DNA of 64,000 nt from Chryseobacterium sp. CH21 (GTDB taxonomy: Bacteria; Bacteroidota; Bacteroidia; Flavobacteriales; Weeksellaceae). This document shows positions 1 through 7,622 of this stretch, piece after piece. The stretch is taken from NCBI RefSeq assembly GCF_004119445.1, contig NZ_QICI01000062.1, forward strand, positions 1-64,000. Direction: 5' to 3'. The notes below the pieces were generated by a model, which was not told the DNA's origin, ran no database searches, and saw only the letters and a list, made by a program, of their open reading frames with translations. Within the stretch, counting starts at the first letter, position 1. Each line of letters starts with the position of its first letter. The position numbers were made by a program, and so were the translations under genes.

Positions 1-219
1 TCCCGCAAAGGAAACTGCCTGGATAATGCGGTAATAGAAAACTTCTTTGGAACTTTAAAATCTGAAATGTTCTATACTAAGAAATTTAAAACCATTGATG
101 AGCTCAAAAAAGAAATAAAGAAGTATATCAATTACTATAATAACGACAGGATAAGACTTAATCTAAAAGGAAAGAGTCCCGTACAGTACAGAACTCTTTC
201 ATATAATAATATTGTTTAA
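1..219 (+). CDS. IS3-family transposase OrfB, C-terminal 72 residues (partial)
   Basis: The reading frame is open from base 1 and stops at 217-219, so only the C-terminal end of the protein is seen. The segment carries the hallmark of the rve integrase core of IS3/IS150 OrfB: GNCLDNAVIENFFGTLKSE, where the glutamate of the N-x-x-x-E-N-F-F motif is the third catalytic acidic residue of the DDE triad. After it come the typical YINYYNNDR...LKGKSPVQYR tail and the stop. The enzyme would catalyse cut-and-circularise transposition of the element. It is truncated only by the window edge as far as can be seen. Family assignment is firm; the exact IS name cannot be given. Confidence 0.9.
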   Translation, partial: SRKGNCLDNAVIENFFGTLKSEMFYTKKFKTIDELKKEIKKYINYYNNDRIRLNLKGKSPVQYRTLSYNNIV

Positions 220-247
220 TTTTGTCTAAACTTTTGGGTGCAGTCTA
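1..247 (+). mobile_element. Right end of an IS3-family insertion sequence, cut by the window edge
   Basis: The element contains the 3' part of a DDE transposase followed by a short terminal stretch (about 220-247) that reads like the terminal inverted repeat of IS3-group elements, ending near the word GGGTGCAGTCTA. The left end lies outside the window, so neither target duplication nor full length can be read. Immediately after the end, an interrupted hairpin-like sequence with a T-run (about 250-267) suggests that the element landed in or beside a terminator; this last point is inference. Confidence 0.75.
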
Positions 248-382
248 TTAATTGTCGGATTTTTTTATTGAATCCGGAGACGAAAGTTGAGGAATAGCAA
301 TAAATCACAAAGACTGGCAGGTTTCCGGAAAATCTTTTAATCTTTAAATGCTTTAAACTTTTAATTTCTCAATACTCTTACA

Positions 383-413
383 TTGTCATATTTTATCTAA
401 AATAGTATATTTG
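383..413 (+). promoter_or_regulatory. Bacteroidota-type promoter of udk
   Basis: TTG at 383-385 and TATATTTG at 406-413 are separated by 20 bases, matching the -33/-7 consensus of the Bacteroidota primary sigma factor (TTG, 17-23 bases, TAnnTTTG). The predicted transcript start lies about 20 bases before the udk ATG. Confidence 0.7.
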
Positions 414-440
414 TACCAACTATAAAGAAACAAAAAAACA

Positions 441-1055
441 ATGCTTGTAATAGGAATTGCCGGTGGTACAGGATCCGGCAAAACTACAGTTGTTGATAAG
501 ATACTTCAGCAGCTTGATATTGAGGGAATGAATATCCTCTCTCAGGATAATTATTATCATGACAACCAAGGTCTTACATTGACGGAAAGAGAAGCTCTAA
601 ACTATGACCATCCGAAATCCATAGACTTTGACCTATTGATAAAACATGTAAAAGCTTTAAAAAATAATGAGTCTATTGAACAGCCCATTTATAGCTTTGT
701 CACCCATTCCAGAACAGGAGATCATGTCACTGTAGAACCTAAAAACGTATTGGTAGTAGAAGGAATTCTTGTTCTTACCAACAAAGAATTACTGAAAGAA
801 TTCGATTTGAAAGTATTTGTTCATGCAGATTCAGACGAAAGACTCATCAGGAGGATCAGAAGAGATACCCAGGAAAGAGGAAGAGACCTGAGCGAAGTAT
901 TACACCGCTATCAGACTACATTGAAACCAATGCACCAGGAATTCATCGAACCGTCTAAAAATGATGCCGATCTTATCATTCCTAACATGAAGCAGAATTC
1001 TGTAGCCATTGATTTTTTAACTACTGTTATTAAAAATTCGTTGAAAAAACATTAA
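441..1055 (+). CDS. udk: Uridine kinase
   Basis: The 204-residue protein is a P-loop nucleoside kinase that phosphorylates uridine and cytidine to UMP and CMP in the pyrimidine salvage pathway, in the cytoplasm. The Walker A motif GGTGSGKT lies at residues 8-15. The family signature SQDNYYHD follows at about 34-41, then the YDHP...DFD substrate region and the arginine-rich lid (RRIRRDTQERGRD, about 135-150). Length is normal for the family. A clear promoter (383-413) precedes it, and the next gene begins four bases after its stop, so the two are likely cotranscribed. Assignment is firm. Confidence 0.95.
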   Translation: MLVIGIAGGTGSGKTTVVDKILQQLDIEGMNILSQDNYYHDNQGLTLTEREALNYDHPKSIDFDLLIKHVKALKNNESIEQPIYSFVTHSRTGDHVTVEPKNVLVVEGILVLTNKELLKEFDLKVFVHADSDERLIRRIRRDTQERGRDLSEVLHRYQTTLKPMHQEFIEPSKNDADLIIPNMKQNSVAIDFLTTVIKNSLKKH

Positions 1056-1059
1056 AAAA

Positions 1060-1416
1060 ATGGAAGAAAATAACCTTATCAAAGACATTCAGCCGAAATC
1101 TGAAACATTCAAAATTATCCAGAAATATGTTTTGAATAAGTATACCATTACGATCTGTCTGTTTTTGGTATGGATGATTTTTTTCGATAAAACCTCATTT
1201 CTTGTAATTAATGAACTGAATGGTGAGATTCATAAATATGAAGACCAATTGGAATATTATAAAAAAGAATACGAGAAAAATGATGCTTTTTATAAAAAAC
1301 TGATGAACAACAAGTCAGAAAAAGAAAAGTACGCAAGAGAAAATTATTTTATGAAAAAACCGAATGAAGAAATCTTCATTTTGGTGGTAGACAGCACAAA
1401 AGTTGCCAAGAAATAA
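1060..1416 (+). CDS. FtsB/DivIC-like septum formation initiator
   Basis: This 118-residue protein has the architecture of the FtsB/DivIC family: a short cytoplasmic N-terminus, one membrane helix at about 29-45, a heptad-rich coiled coil at about 50-85 and the conserved C-terminal ExYARENYxMKKPNEEIF motif. Such proteins stabilise the divisome together with FtsL and FtsQ homologues at the division site. It follows udk by four bases, an arrangement that suggests one operon. It differs from E. coli FtsB in having a longer N-terminal tail. A division role is inferred from the family; the exact orthology to FtsB or DivIC is not resolved here. Confidence 0.85.
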   Translation: MEENNLIKDIQPKSETFKIIQKYVLNKYTITICLFLVWMIFFDKTSFLVINELNGEIHKYEDQLEYYKKEYEKNDAFYKKLMNNKSEKEKYARENYFMKKPNEEIFILVVDSTKVAKK

Positions 1417-1427
1417 AAGCATGCTAA

Positions 1428-1518
1428 AGTGTCAATAGTGAATAGACAATTCAGCTTGTCTGATAGTATCATTCACTTGTGAAACAAAATTCACCATTGA
1501 CAATTCACAATTTAAACT
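1428..1518. repeat. Dispersed intergenic repeat, CACTATTGAC/TTCAC word family, copy 1
   Basis: The stretch between the FtsB-like gene and mutA is built of permuted words such as GTCAATAGTGAAT and ATTCACCATTGAC, which are inverted relative to each other and can form a long imperfect hairpin. Closely similar sequences occur at 12641-12731 and 38876-38932, always between genes. The sequence fills the gap and ends about eight bases before the mutA start. Confidence 0.65.
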
Positions 1519-1525
1519 AAAACTA

Positions 1526-2689
1526 ATGTCAAATACAGATATACTTTCAAACTGGGAAACTCTAGTCAAAAAACAGCTTAAAACAGAAGATATTTATCCC
1601 GTTTTAGAAAAAAAGAATCTGGAAGGAGTAGAGGTGAAGCCTTTTTATACAGAAGTTGAGAAACCTTTGTTAAACCTTCCCAGAGTTGAAGAAAGCACCC
1701 ATTTGGTAGCAAGATACCATGAAAGTCTGGAAGATGAAGTATTTGCATTTGTTCTTGATCAGAATGTAGAAACTCTTGATCAGAAAACCCTTTTTATTAA
1801 TAATAAAGAACTTGCAGGACATATCAGTCCCAAAGAAGAAGACCAATATTTTTCATTGATAGATGTTTTTAATGAAAAAGAAGGAAGCATTGATGATCAG
1901 TTGGTAAAAGAATTATTGGCAAAAGACTTCAAAAGAAGCATCTGTGTTGATATTTCACTACATCAGAATGCTGGTGCTGCTATCTATCAACAGCTGGGCA
2001 TTGCTTTGGCAAAAACAAAAGAGTTGGTAGAGGTCTATGGAACTGAAATTTTAAGCAAATTGATCTTTAGAATAGCTGTAGGAGGAAGTTATTTCTTTGA
2101 AATGGCCAAACTGAGAGCCTTTAAAATTGTTTTTAACCAGCTTTCCAAAGAATATGGACTGGATGAAGTTCCTTACATCTTTGCAGAGACTTCGCTTCGA
2201 AATAAAGCAGTTGCTGACAACGAAAACAACCTTATCCGCTCCACATTAGAACTTGCTTCTGCTATGATCGGAGGTGCTGATGCCGTATTTTCCAATAATT
2301 ATCTTGTAGACAGAAGTACGGATAACTCGGAGGAAATATCTTTCAAGCAGCAGATTGTTCTGGCTTACGAAAGTATTATCAATGTATTTGAAGATGCTTC
2401 GAACGGAAGTTATTATGTAGAAGATATTACACGTCAGTTTGCAGAAAAAGCATGGGATTTATTAGTGGAAATAGAAGAAGCTGGAGGATATCTTGAGCTT
2501 TTGAAACAGGGAATTGTTCAGAAAAAGATCTATAATCATGCTATTGAAGAGCAGCAATGGATTGAAGAAGGGAAAATAAAGCTGATTGGAGTTAATTTAT
2601 ACCCTAAATTAGACGTTAAAAAGTCTATTGGAGATCTTTACAACGAAAAAGAAATAAAAGCCGTTCGTTGGGCTGAAATGTTTGAATAA
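1526..2689 (+). CDS. mutA: Methylmalonyl-CoA mutase, small (beta) subunit
   Basis: The 387-residue protein matches the TIM-barrel part of the small subunit of adenosylcobalamin-dependent methylmalonyl-CoA mutase, with recognisable segments such as the barrel strands around DISLHQNAGA and the KAW...IEEAGGYLE...KIYNHAIEEQQ region. The heterodimer interconverts succinyl-CoA and methylmalonyl-CoA. The protein ends right after the KAVRWAEMFE segment and lacks the C-terminal cobalamin-domain-like extension of longer MutA proteins. In relatives the catalytic large subunit usually lies just downstream, but no large-subunit gene is present within this window. On its own the small subunit does not bind cobalamin, so activity requires a partner encoded elsewhere. 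Confidence 0.85.
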   Translation: MSNTDILSNWETLVKKQLKTEDIYPVLEKKNLEGVEVKPFYTEVEKPLLNLPRVEESTHLVARYHESLEDEVFAFVLDQNVETLDQKTLFINNKELAGHISPKEEDQYFSLIDVFNEKEGSIDDQLVKELLAKDFKRSICVDISLHQNAGAAIYQQLGIALAKTKELVEVYGTEILSKLIFRIAVGGSYFFEMAKLRAFKIVFNQLSKEYGLDEVPYIFAETSLRNKAVADNENNLIRSTLELASAMIGGADAVFSNNYLVDRSTDNSEEISFKQQIVLAYESIINVFEDASNGSYYVEDITRQFAEKAWDLLVEIEEAGGYLELLKQGIVQKKIYNHAIEEQQWIEEGKIKLIGVNLYPKLDVKKSIGDLYNEKEIKAVRWAEMFE

Positions 2690-2704
2690 AACATTAATTA
2701 TACC

Positions 2705-3154
2705 ATGAAAAAAAGCTTCATAATTGTCTTTTTATTGTTTTTCGGATTATGTTTTTCTCAAATAGAGAAAGATTTGTATGGAAAATGGGTAGGAACAGAC
2801 GCTGGTAAATATGGCTCATTCACGTTTTTTTCAGACGGTTATGTAAAAGCAGAACTTGATGGATTGAATATTGATGGTAGAAATCATGTAATTCCTGATG
2901 GACCAAATAAAGGTAAAATTGGACATGTGAAATATACTGCTGATTTTTCAAAAAAAATTATCAAATTCAATCTCATTGGATCATACAATGATTTTAATAA
3001 TAAACTTGAAGAAAGTAAATTTTTAAGTGGACTTATTAAATTTATTAATGAAGATGAATTGCTACTATTCTTCGACTTTGAAAACGAAACCCCGGCAGAT
3101 ATTGATCCTACATCTCCAAATGTAATGACATTACGTAGAGAGAAAGACTTATAG
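2705..3154 (+). CDS. Hypothetical secreted protein, possibly lipocalin-like
   Basis: This 149-residue protein begins with a clear signal peptide (KKSFIIVFLLFFGLCFS, cleavage likely before Q19). The mature part starts with LYGKWVGTDAGKYGSFTFFSDG, a beta-rich opening of the kind seen in lipocalin-like calycin domains, followed by alternating beta segments. I do not recognise a named family and propose no function. It lies 15 bases after mutA and eight bases before the DinB-fold gene, which suggests a shared transcript. The low GC content and lysine/isoleucine richness are in line with its neighbours. Confidence 0.6.
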   Translation: MKKSFIIVFLLFFGLCFSQIEKDLYGKWVGTDAGKYGSFTFFSDGYVKAELDGLNIDGRNHVIPDGPNKGKIGHVKYTADFSKKIIKFNLIGSYNDFNNKLEESKFLSGLIKFINEDELLLFFDFENETPADIDPTSPNVMTLRREKDL

Positions 3155-3162
3155 TTTTAAGA

Positions 3163-3603
3163 ATGAAAGAAAAACTGATTGATTTATTCGAATATACCTA
3201 TCATTTCAATATTGAGATGATTAAAGTGATCTCTGAAAACAGAGAACTTGTAGATGATAAAACAATCAATCTCATTAATCATACTCTTAATGCACAACAG
3301 ATCTGGAATGCCCGGATATTGGGAGAAACAACCTTTGAAGTTTGGCAGATCAATCCTTTTGAATCCCTGATGGAAATCAATCAGGCTAATTTTATTAAAA
3401 GTATTGATATTATCTCCAATCTTGATTTGGATAAAAGAATAGAATATCAGAATTCAAGAGGAACAAAGTTTGAAAACACCATTTTTGAAATGCTTTTTCA
3501 TGCAGTTAATCATTCCACCTATCACAGAGGGCAAATCAATTCTTTGCTTAAGCAGAACGGTATAACCCCGGTGTTGACTGATTATATTTTTTATAAGAGA
3601 TAA
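3163..3603 (+). CDS. DinB-fold (DUF1569-like) protein
   Basis: The 146-residue protein has the four-helix DinB/YfiT metal-binding fold. Its histidines are arranged as in the family: one in the second helix (INHTLNAQQIW) and a C-terminal cluster HAVNHSTYHRGQI in which the histidines are spaced H-x3-H-x3-H and followed by RGQ. Members often coordinate Zn or Ni and act as thiol-dependent transferases or hydrolases, but most are uncharacterised; a specific reaction cannot be named. It is the last gene of the compact mutA-hypothetical-DinB cluster. No DNA polymerase function is implied, because this DinB family is unrelated to Pol IV. Confidence 0.75.
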   Translation: MKEKLIDLFEYTYHFNIEMIKVISENRELVDDKTINLINHTLNAQQIWNARILGETTFEVWQINPFESLMEINQANFIKSIDIISNLDLDKRIEYQNSRGTKFENTIFEMLFHAVNHSTYHRGQINSLLKQNGITPVLTDYIFYKR

Positions 3604-3670
3604 TTTTAGTAAATAATCATTTTCTAGAAAGATTTTGTGTAGATTTATAAAAACACAAAATGCAAATATT

Positions 3671-4054
3671 ATGAAAGAAAATGAGATAAGTTTTTTTATC
3701 AGAAAATCCATATTTTCTGTGTATAATGAACTTGGTCCAGGGCTTTTGGAAAAAGTTTATGAAAAAGTTTTGGTTTATGAACTTGAGAATAACGGATTAA
3801 AAGTTAATACTCAAGTTCCAATGAAAGTTAAATTCAGAGATATCATTATTGACTCTAGTTTTATTGCAGATATAATTGTTGAAGATAAAATTATTATAGA
3901 AGTGAAAGCAGTGACGGAAATAGCAAATATTCATCATCAGCAGTTATTAACCTATATAAAGTTGACGGGGTTGAAATTAGGAATTCTGGTTAACTTTAAT
4001 ACTGATTATATTAGCAAAAGTATTTTTCGTAAAGTAAGAGGGAGTTTAGATTAA
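3671..4054 (+). CDS. GxxExxY protein
   Basis: The 127-residue protein carries the defining motif GPGLLEKVYE (G-x-x-E-x-x-Y) near residue 20, then FIADIIVEDKIIIEVKAV, where aspartate and the ExK pair look like the active-site pattern of PD-(D/E)XK nucleases. It ends with the typical QLLTYIKLTGLKLGILVNFN segment. The start chosen is ATG 3671; a TTG 36 bases upstream would add a poor N-terminus. The biological role of the family is unknown. Its genes are often isolated and lie beside short repeat clusters, as here: a cluster of CACAGATG-type repeats starts 13 bases after its stop. Nuclease activity is inference from the fold. Confidence 0.85.
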   Translation: MKENEISFFIRKSIFSVYNELGPGLLEKVYEKVLVYELENNGLKVNTQVPMKVKFRDIIIDSSFIADIIVEDKIIIEVKAVTEIANIHHQQLLTYIKLTGLKLGILVNFNTDYISKSIFRKVRGSLD

Positions 4055-4066
4055 TTTTCTAAATAT

Positions 4067-4330
4067 AACCGCAGATGACACAGATTTTCACAGATGATTG
4101 CGTGTATTTTAAAAAAAATTAAAAAAAAGATTATCATTATTATTTCTCATTGAAATAGATAAGAAATACAACATAAACGTTTATGAAAATCTGTGCCCTC
4201 TGTGATTAAAAAACAACTATCGATTTTACAAAACTTTAGAATAATAAGAAAAGGAAAGTACATCTACATTAATATACATAAAGAAATACAACATAAACAT
4301 CTGTGAAAATCCGTGTCATCTGTGGTTAAA
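4067..4330. repeat. Cluster of CACAGATG-type dispersed repeats beside the GxxExxY gene
   Basis: A 30-base unit at 4067-4096 is the reverse complement, with two mismatches, of 4298-4327, so the cluster has inverted ends. Between them a roughly 50-base direct repeat occurs at 4161-4210 and 4281-4330, starting with AAGAAATACAACATAAAC in both and about 86% identical, exactly 120 bases apart. All units share the words CACAGAT, TTTTCACAGATG and TGTGATTAAA. The right end runs into the start of the following methyltransferase gene. This gap (4055-4321) holds no other gene. Confidence 0.8.
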
Positions 4331-5466
4331 ATATTAAACAAAGAAATTCAAAACTATATCAACGCAAATCTGAATACAGATTTACACACATTACTGCTGA
4401 AAAATCTCCATTTCCAGAGGTTTCTATGCTGGAAATTGTACAGCAGATCAAAGGAAAACAGGTGGCAGAGAGAAAATTCCCATTTCTTTTAAAAGAAGGT
4501 ATTCTTTTCCCGCCGCAACTTAATCTGGAACAGTCATCATCAGAAAAAACAGCCTTATATAAATCCGAAATACTGAAAGGGAAAACATTTATAGACCTCA
4601 CAAGCGGTTTTGGGATTGACGCCTATTATTTGTCTCAGAATTTTGATCATATCACTTTAGTAGAACAGAATACCGAACTTTTAAAGATTGTTGAAAATAA
4701 CTGGAATATCCTAAACCGTCAGGCGAAATTTATCAACCTTAAGCTTGAAGATTTTTTGGATGAGAATAAGGAGCATTTTGATGTTATTTATCTTGATCCG
4801 GCCAGAAGAGACGAGCAAAAAAACAAAGTTTTTCTTTTAGAAGACCTGTCTCCCGATATTCTTGAAATTCAGGAAAAATTATGTTCTATTTCCGATCAGG
4901 TGGTGATAAAACTTTCTCCGCTTATTGATCTTAAATACCTTATTTCAGTGCTGCCCGGTATTTCAAGAATTGATATTATTGCTCTGAAAAATGATGTAAA
5001 GGAAGTTGTAGTCTTTTTATCCAACAAAAATACAGATGGGATTATTTGTAACTGTGTAAACCTTGAAAGTGGGGAAGAAACCTTTACATTCATATTTGGG
5101 GAAGAAGAAACCGCAGAATCAGAATATTCTGAACCGGAAAAATACATTTATATCCCCAATCATTCTATTTTGAAGGCGGGAGTCTTTAATTTGATCTCAC
5201 AAAAATTCGGATTAAAAAAGCTTCATCCAAACAGTCATTTATATACTTCTGCTGAAAAAAATGAAGACTTTCCCGGAAGAGTTTTTGAAATGGAAATTAT
5301 TGATTCTAAAAGTATTAAAAAGAAAGAGCAGTTCAATGTCATTTCAAAAAACTACCCTTTAAAGCCAGAAGAAATCAAAAAGAAATATGGGTTAAAAGAT
5401 GGAGGAGAACACTACCTTATTTTTACACAATCCAAAAAAGGGAAAATTATTTTAAAATCAGTATAA
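4322..5466 (+). pseudogene. Class I SAM-dependent methyltransferase (THUMP-like), frameshifted near the N-terminus
   Basis: The main frame (4426-5466) encodes a methyltransferase with the SAM-binding segment TFIDLTSGFGIDAYYLSQ and the motif IV-like FDVIYLDPARRD, followed by a C-terminal THUMP-like domain; this resembles the Bacteroidota proteins annotated as class I methyltransferases acting on RNA. The conserved N-terminus is in another frame: codons from about 4322 read KEIQNYINANLNTDLHTLLL, then the frame should pass to KSPFPEVSMLEIVQQ. The switch falls in a run of five A at 4400-4404; a sixth A would restore one continuous frame. The upstream start is uncertain: a GTG at 4322 inside the adjoining repeat is the best candidate. 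The break is probably a sequencing artefact, as argued in the findings. Confidence 0.7.
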
Positions 5467-5596
5467 AAATGTTGCTGAAAAATACAGGATTTCTTAATTT
5501 TGGGCAATCAAAAATTGAAGCATGAAATCGCTGGCTTTTTAAATAACCAAAAATAGCGCGGTTTTATATGATTTTTTAAAAAATTAAATTTTACAT

Positions 5597-5875
5597 ATGA
5601 AAAAATTGATTATATGTTTAGCTATTGCGACTGTAGCTGTTAGCTGTAAAAAAGTACCTGCGGGAGGGAATAAGAACACTCTAAAACTAGAAGAAGGAGT
5701 AGAAAGATATTCTGATGATGCACAGGGAGGAGAAGCTCACGGACATGGTCATGAGGCTGCTGCAACTGCTGAAGGACACAAAGAAGAAGCTGCAAAACCT
5801 GAAGCGCATAAAACAGACAGTACTGCTGCTGCAAAACCTGCTGAAGCAAAAGAAGCTCCAAAAGCTGAACACTAA
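5597..5875 (+). CDS. Small Ala/Glu/His-rich lipoprotein
   Basis: This 92-residue protein starts with a lipoprotein signal ending in the lipobox VAVSC (Cys17), followed by KK. The mature part is low-complexity: a short Gly/His stretch (GEAHGHGHE) and then Ala-Glu-Lys-His repeats ending in KAEH. No domain is recognisable; the histidine-rich segment could bind metal, which is speculation. A -7-like TAATTTTG about 90 bases upstream and a hairpin terminator directly after the stop indicate a single-gene transcript. Overlapping frames on the other strand are shadows created by the repetitive composition. Confidence 0.75.
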   Translation: MKKLIICLAIATVAVSCKKVPAGGNKNTLKLEEGVERYSDDAQGGEAHGHGHEAAATAEGHKEEAAKPEAHKTDSTAAAKPAEAKEAPKAEH

Positions 5876-5897
5876 TTAGTAGTATACAATATACAAG

Positions 5898-5926
5898 TGC
5901 CCTGTTTCTGCAGGGCATTTTTTATT
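5898..5926 (+). terminator. Rho-independent terminator after the Ala/His-rich lipoprotein
   Basis: The stem TGCCCTG/CAGGGCA (5898-5904 with 5911-5917) is followed by a T-rich tail. Confidence 0.85.
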
Positions 5927-6032
5927 AAAAAATCTGACTAAAGGGTTCATTAACATCGGGTTTGGAAAATCATCCCTTTTTGTTTGTCCCTGCCACGCAT
6001 TTTTTTTAATTTTAACAAAATAAATTTTTACA

Positions 6033-7412
6033 ATGCAAGAGACATTAAATTACATTAACGAAAACAAACAGCGTTTCGTGGATGAATTATTTGAGTTATT
6101 GAGAATTCCTTCTATTTCTGCAGATCCGGCGTATAAAGATGACGTTTTGAAATGTGCAGATGTAGTGGCAGCACACCTTCAAAATGCAGGCGCTGATAAT
6201 GTGGAAGTTTGCCAGACGAAAGGGTATCCAATTGTTTTCGGGGAAAAGATTTTAGATAAAAATTTACCTACAGTATTGGTATATGGACATTATGACGTTC
6301 AGCCGGCAGATCCATTAGAGTTATGGACAAAACCTCCTTTTGAGCCTTATATTGAGAAAACTGAATTACACCCTGAAGGAGCCATCTTCGCAAGAGGTTC
6401 AGCTGATGATAAAGGACAGTTTTTCATGCACCTGAAGGCTTTTGAAGCCATGATGAAAACCAATGCTCTTCCTTGCAATGTTAAATTTATCTTAGAAGGA
6501 GAAGAAGAAGTAGGATCTGTAAGCTTAGGAGACTGGGTAAATGAAAATAAAGAAAAACTAGCTTGCGATTGTATCTTAATTTCTGATACTCACATTTATA
6601 GCAACGAACAACCTACTGTGACAACAGGATTAAGAGGTTTAAGCTATGTAGAAGTAGAAGTGGAAGGTCCAAACAGAGATTTACACTCAGGACTTTATGG
6701 GGGAGCAGTTCCAAACCCTATTCACGTTCTTTCAAGAATGATTGCGAATCTGATTGATGAAAACGGACACATTACTATTGACGGGTTCTATGACAACGTA
6801 GAAACGGTTTCAGACGCAGAAAGAGCGGAAATGAACAAATTGAAAGACAATCCTGAAGAATTCAAAAAGTCAATCGGATTAAGCAATATAGAAGGTGAAA
6901 AAGGCTATACAACGTTAGAAAGAACATCTATTCGCCCTACTTTAGACTGCAACGGAATCTGGGGTGGTTATACAGGAGAAGGAGCGAAAACAGTAATTCC
7001 TTCAAAAGCTTTTGCTAAAATTTCAATGCGTTTGGTTCCTTACCAAACTCCGCAGGAGATTACAGAAAAATTCACGAAATATTTTGAAAAGATTGCTCCG
7101 GATACTGTAAAAGTGAAAGTTACTCCTCACCACGGAGGTATGCCTTACGTTTTACCAACGGATACCAAAGAATTTGCAGCAGCAAAACAAGCAATGGAAT
7201 CTGCATTCGGAAAAGAAGTTCTTCCATACAGAGGAGGAGGAAGTATTCCGATTACAGCAATGTTTGAGCAGGTTTTAGGAGCTAAATCTGTATTGATGGG
7301 CTTCGGGCTGGATTCTGATGCGATCCACTCTCCAAACGAACATTATGGATTGTTTAATTTCTATAAAGGAATTGAAAGTATCCCAATGTTTTTTGAAAAT
7401 TATTCAAAGTAA
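6033..7412 (+). CDS. M20 family dipeptidase
   Basis: The 459-residue protein is an M20 zinc peptidase of the cytosolic dipeptidase type. The first metal and catalytic site reads VYGHYDVQP (His86, Asp88). The bridging aspartate is in RGSADDKGQ, the catalytic glutamate pair in EGEEEVGS, another ligand in ISDTH and the last histidine in the C-terminal DAIHSPNEHYG. The dimerisation (lid) domain sits between about residues 200 and 350. It has no signal peptide, so it probably hydrolyses dipeptides in the cytoplasm. It stands alone between two terminators. Length and motifs are normal; the exact substrate cannot be told. Confidence 0.93.
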   Translation: MQETLNYINENKQRFVDELFELLRIPSISADPAYKDDVLKCADVVAAHLQNAGADNVEVCQTKGYPIVFGEKILDKNLPTVLVYGHYDVQPADPLELWTKPPFEPYIEKTELHPEGAIFARGSADDKGQFFMHLKAFEAMMKTNALPCNVKFILEGEEEVGSVSLGDWVNENKEKLACDCILISDTHIYSNEQPTVTTGLRGLSYVEVEVEGPNRDLHSGLYGGAVPNPIHVLSRMIANLIDENGHITIDGFYDNVETVSDAERAEMNKLKDNPEEFKKSIGLSNIEGEKGYTTLERTSIRPTLDCNGIWGGYTGEGAKTVIPSKAFAKISMRLVPYQTPQEITEKFTKYFEKIAPDTVKVKVTPHHGGMPYVLPTDTKEFAAAKQAMESAFGKEVLPYRGGGSIPITAMFEQVLGAKSVLMGFGLDSDAIHSPNEHYGLFNFYKGIESIPMFFENYSK

Positions 7413-7432
7413 TTCAACGAAAATAACAAATG

Positions 7433-7469
7433 ATAAGGTGTTTCTGCAAAGAGATACCTTATTTTTTTA
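7433..7469 (+). terminator. Terminator after the M20 dipeptidase
   Basis: The inverted pair ATAAGGT/ACCTTAT (7433-7439 with 7456-7462) is followed by a run of seven T. Confidence 0.75.
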
Positions 7470-7622
7470 TCCATTTCATATCATTATCACCTTTTAGAAA
7501 TGTGTTTTTAGGGTCCTTTAAAAATTAAATTCACTGAAAATAAAAGTGTTAATTTTTATTTGCAATAAGTTATTTCACCATTCATGGAAAGTTTATATTT
7601 TTAATACAAAACTTGATTTACT

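Noticed and set aside
4067..4330. CRISPR-like array in the CACAGATG cluster
   Set aside because: Units are in both orientations, differ in length and sequence, and have no regular spacing or cas genes.
4400..4404. Programmed ribosomal frameshift at the A-runs
   Set aside because: The seven breaks share no slippery heptamer or downstream structure, and all are simple one-base losses in runs of 3 to 8 A or T, which fits sequencing error better.
5640..5918. Minus-strand open frames over the Ala/His-rich lipoprotein gene
   Set aside because: They are shadows of the repetitive GCT/GCA/GAA codon composition; their translations are Leu/Gln or Ser/Phe-rich without signals or families.
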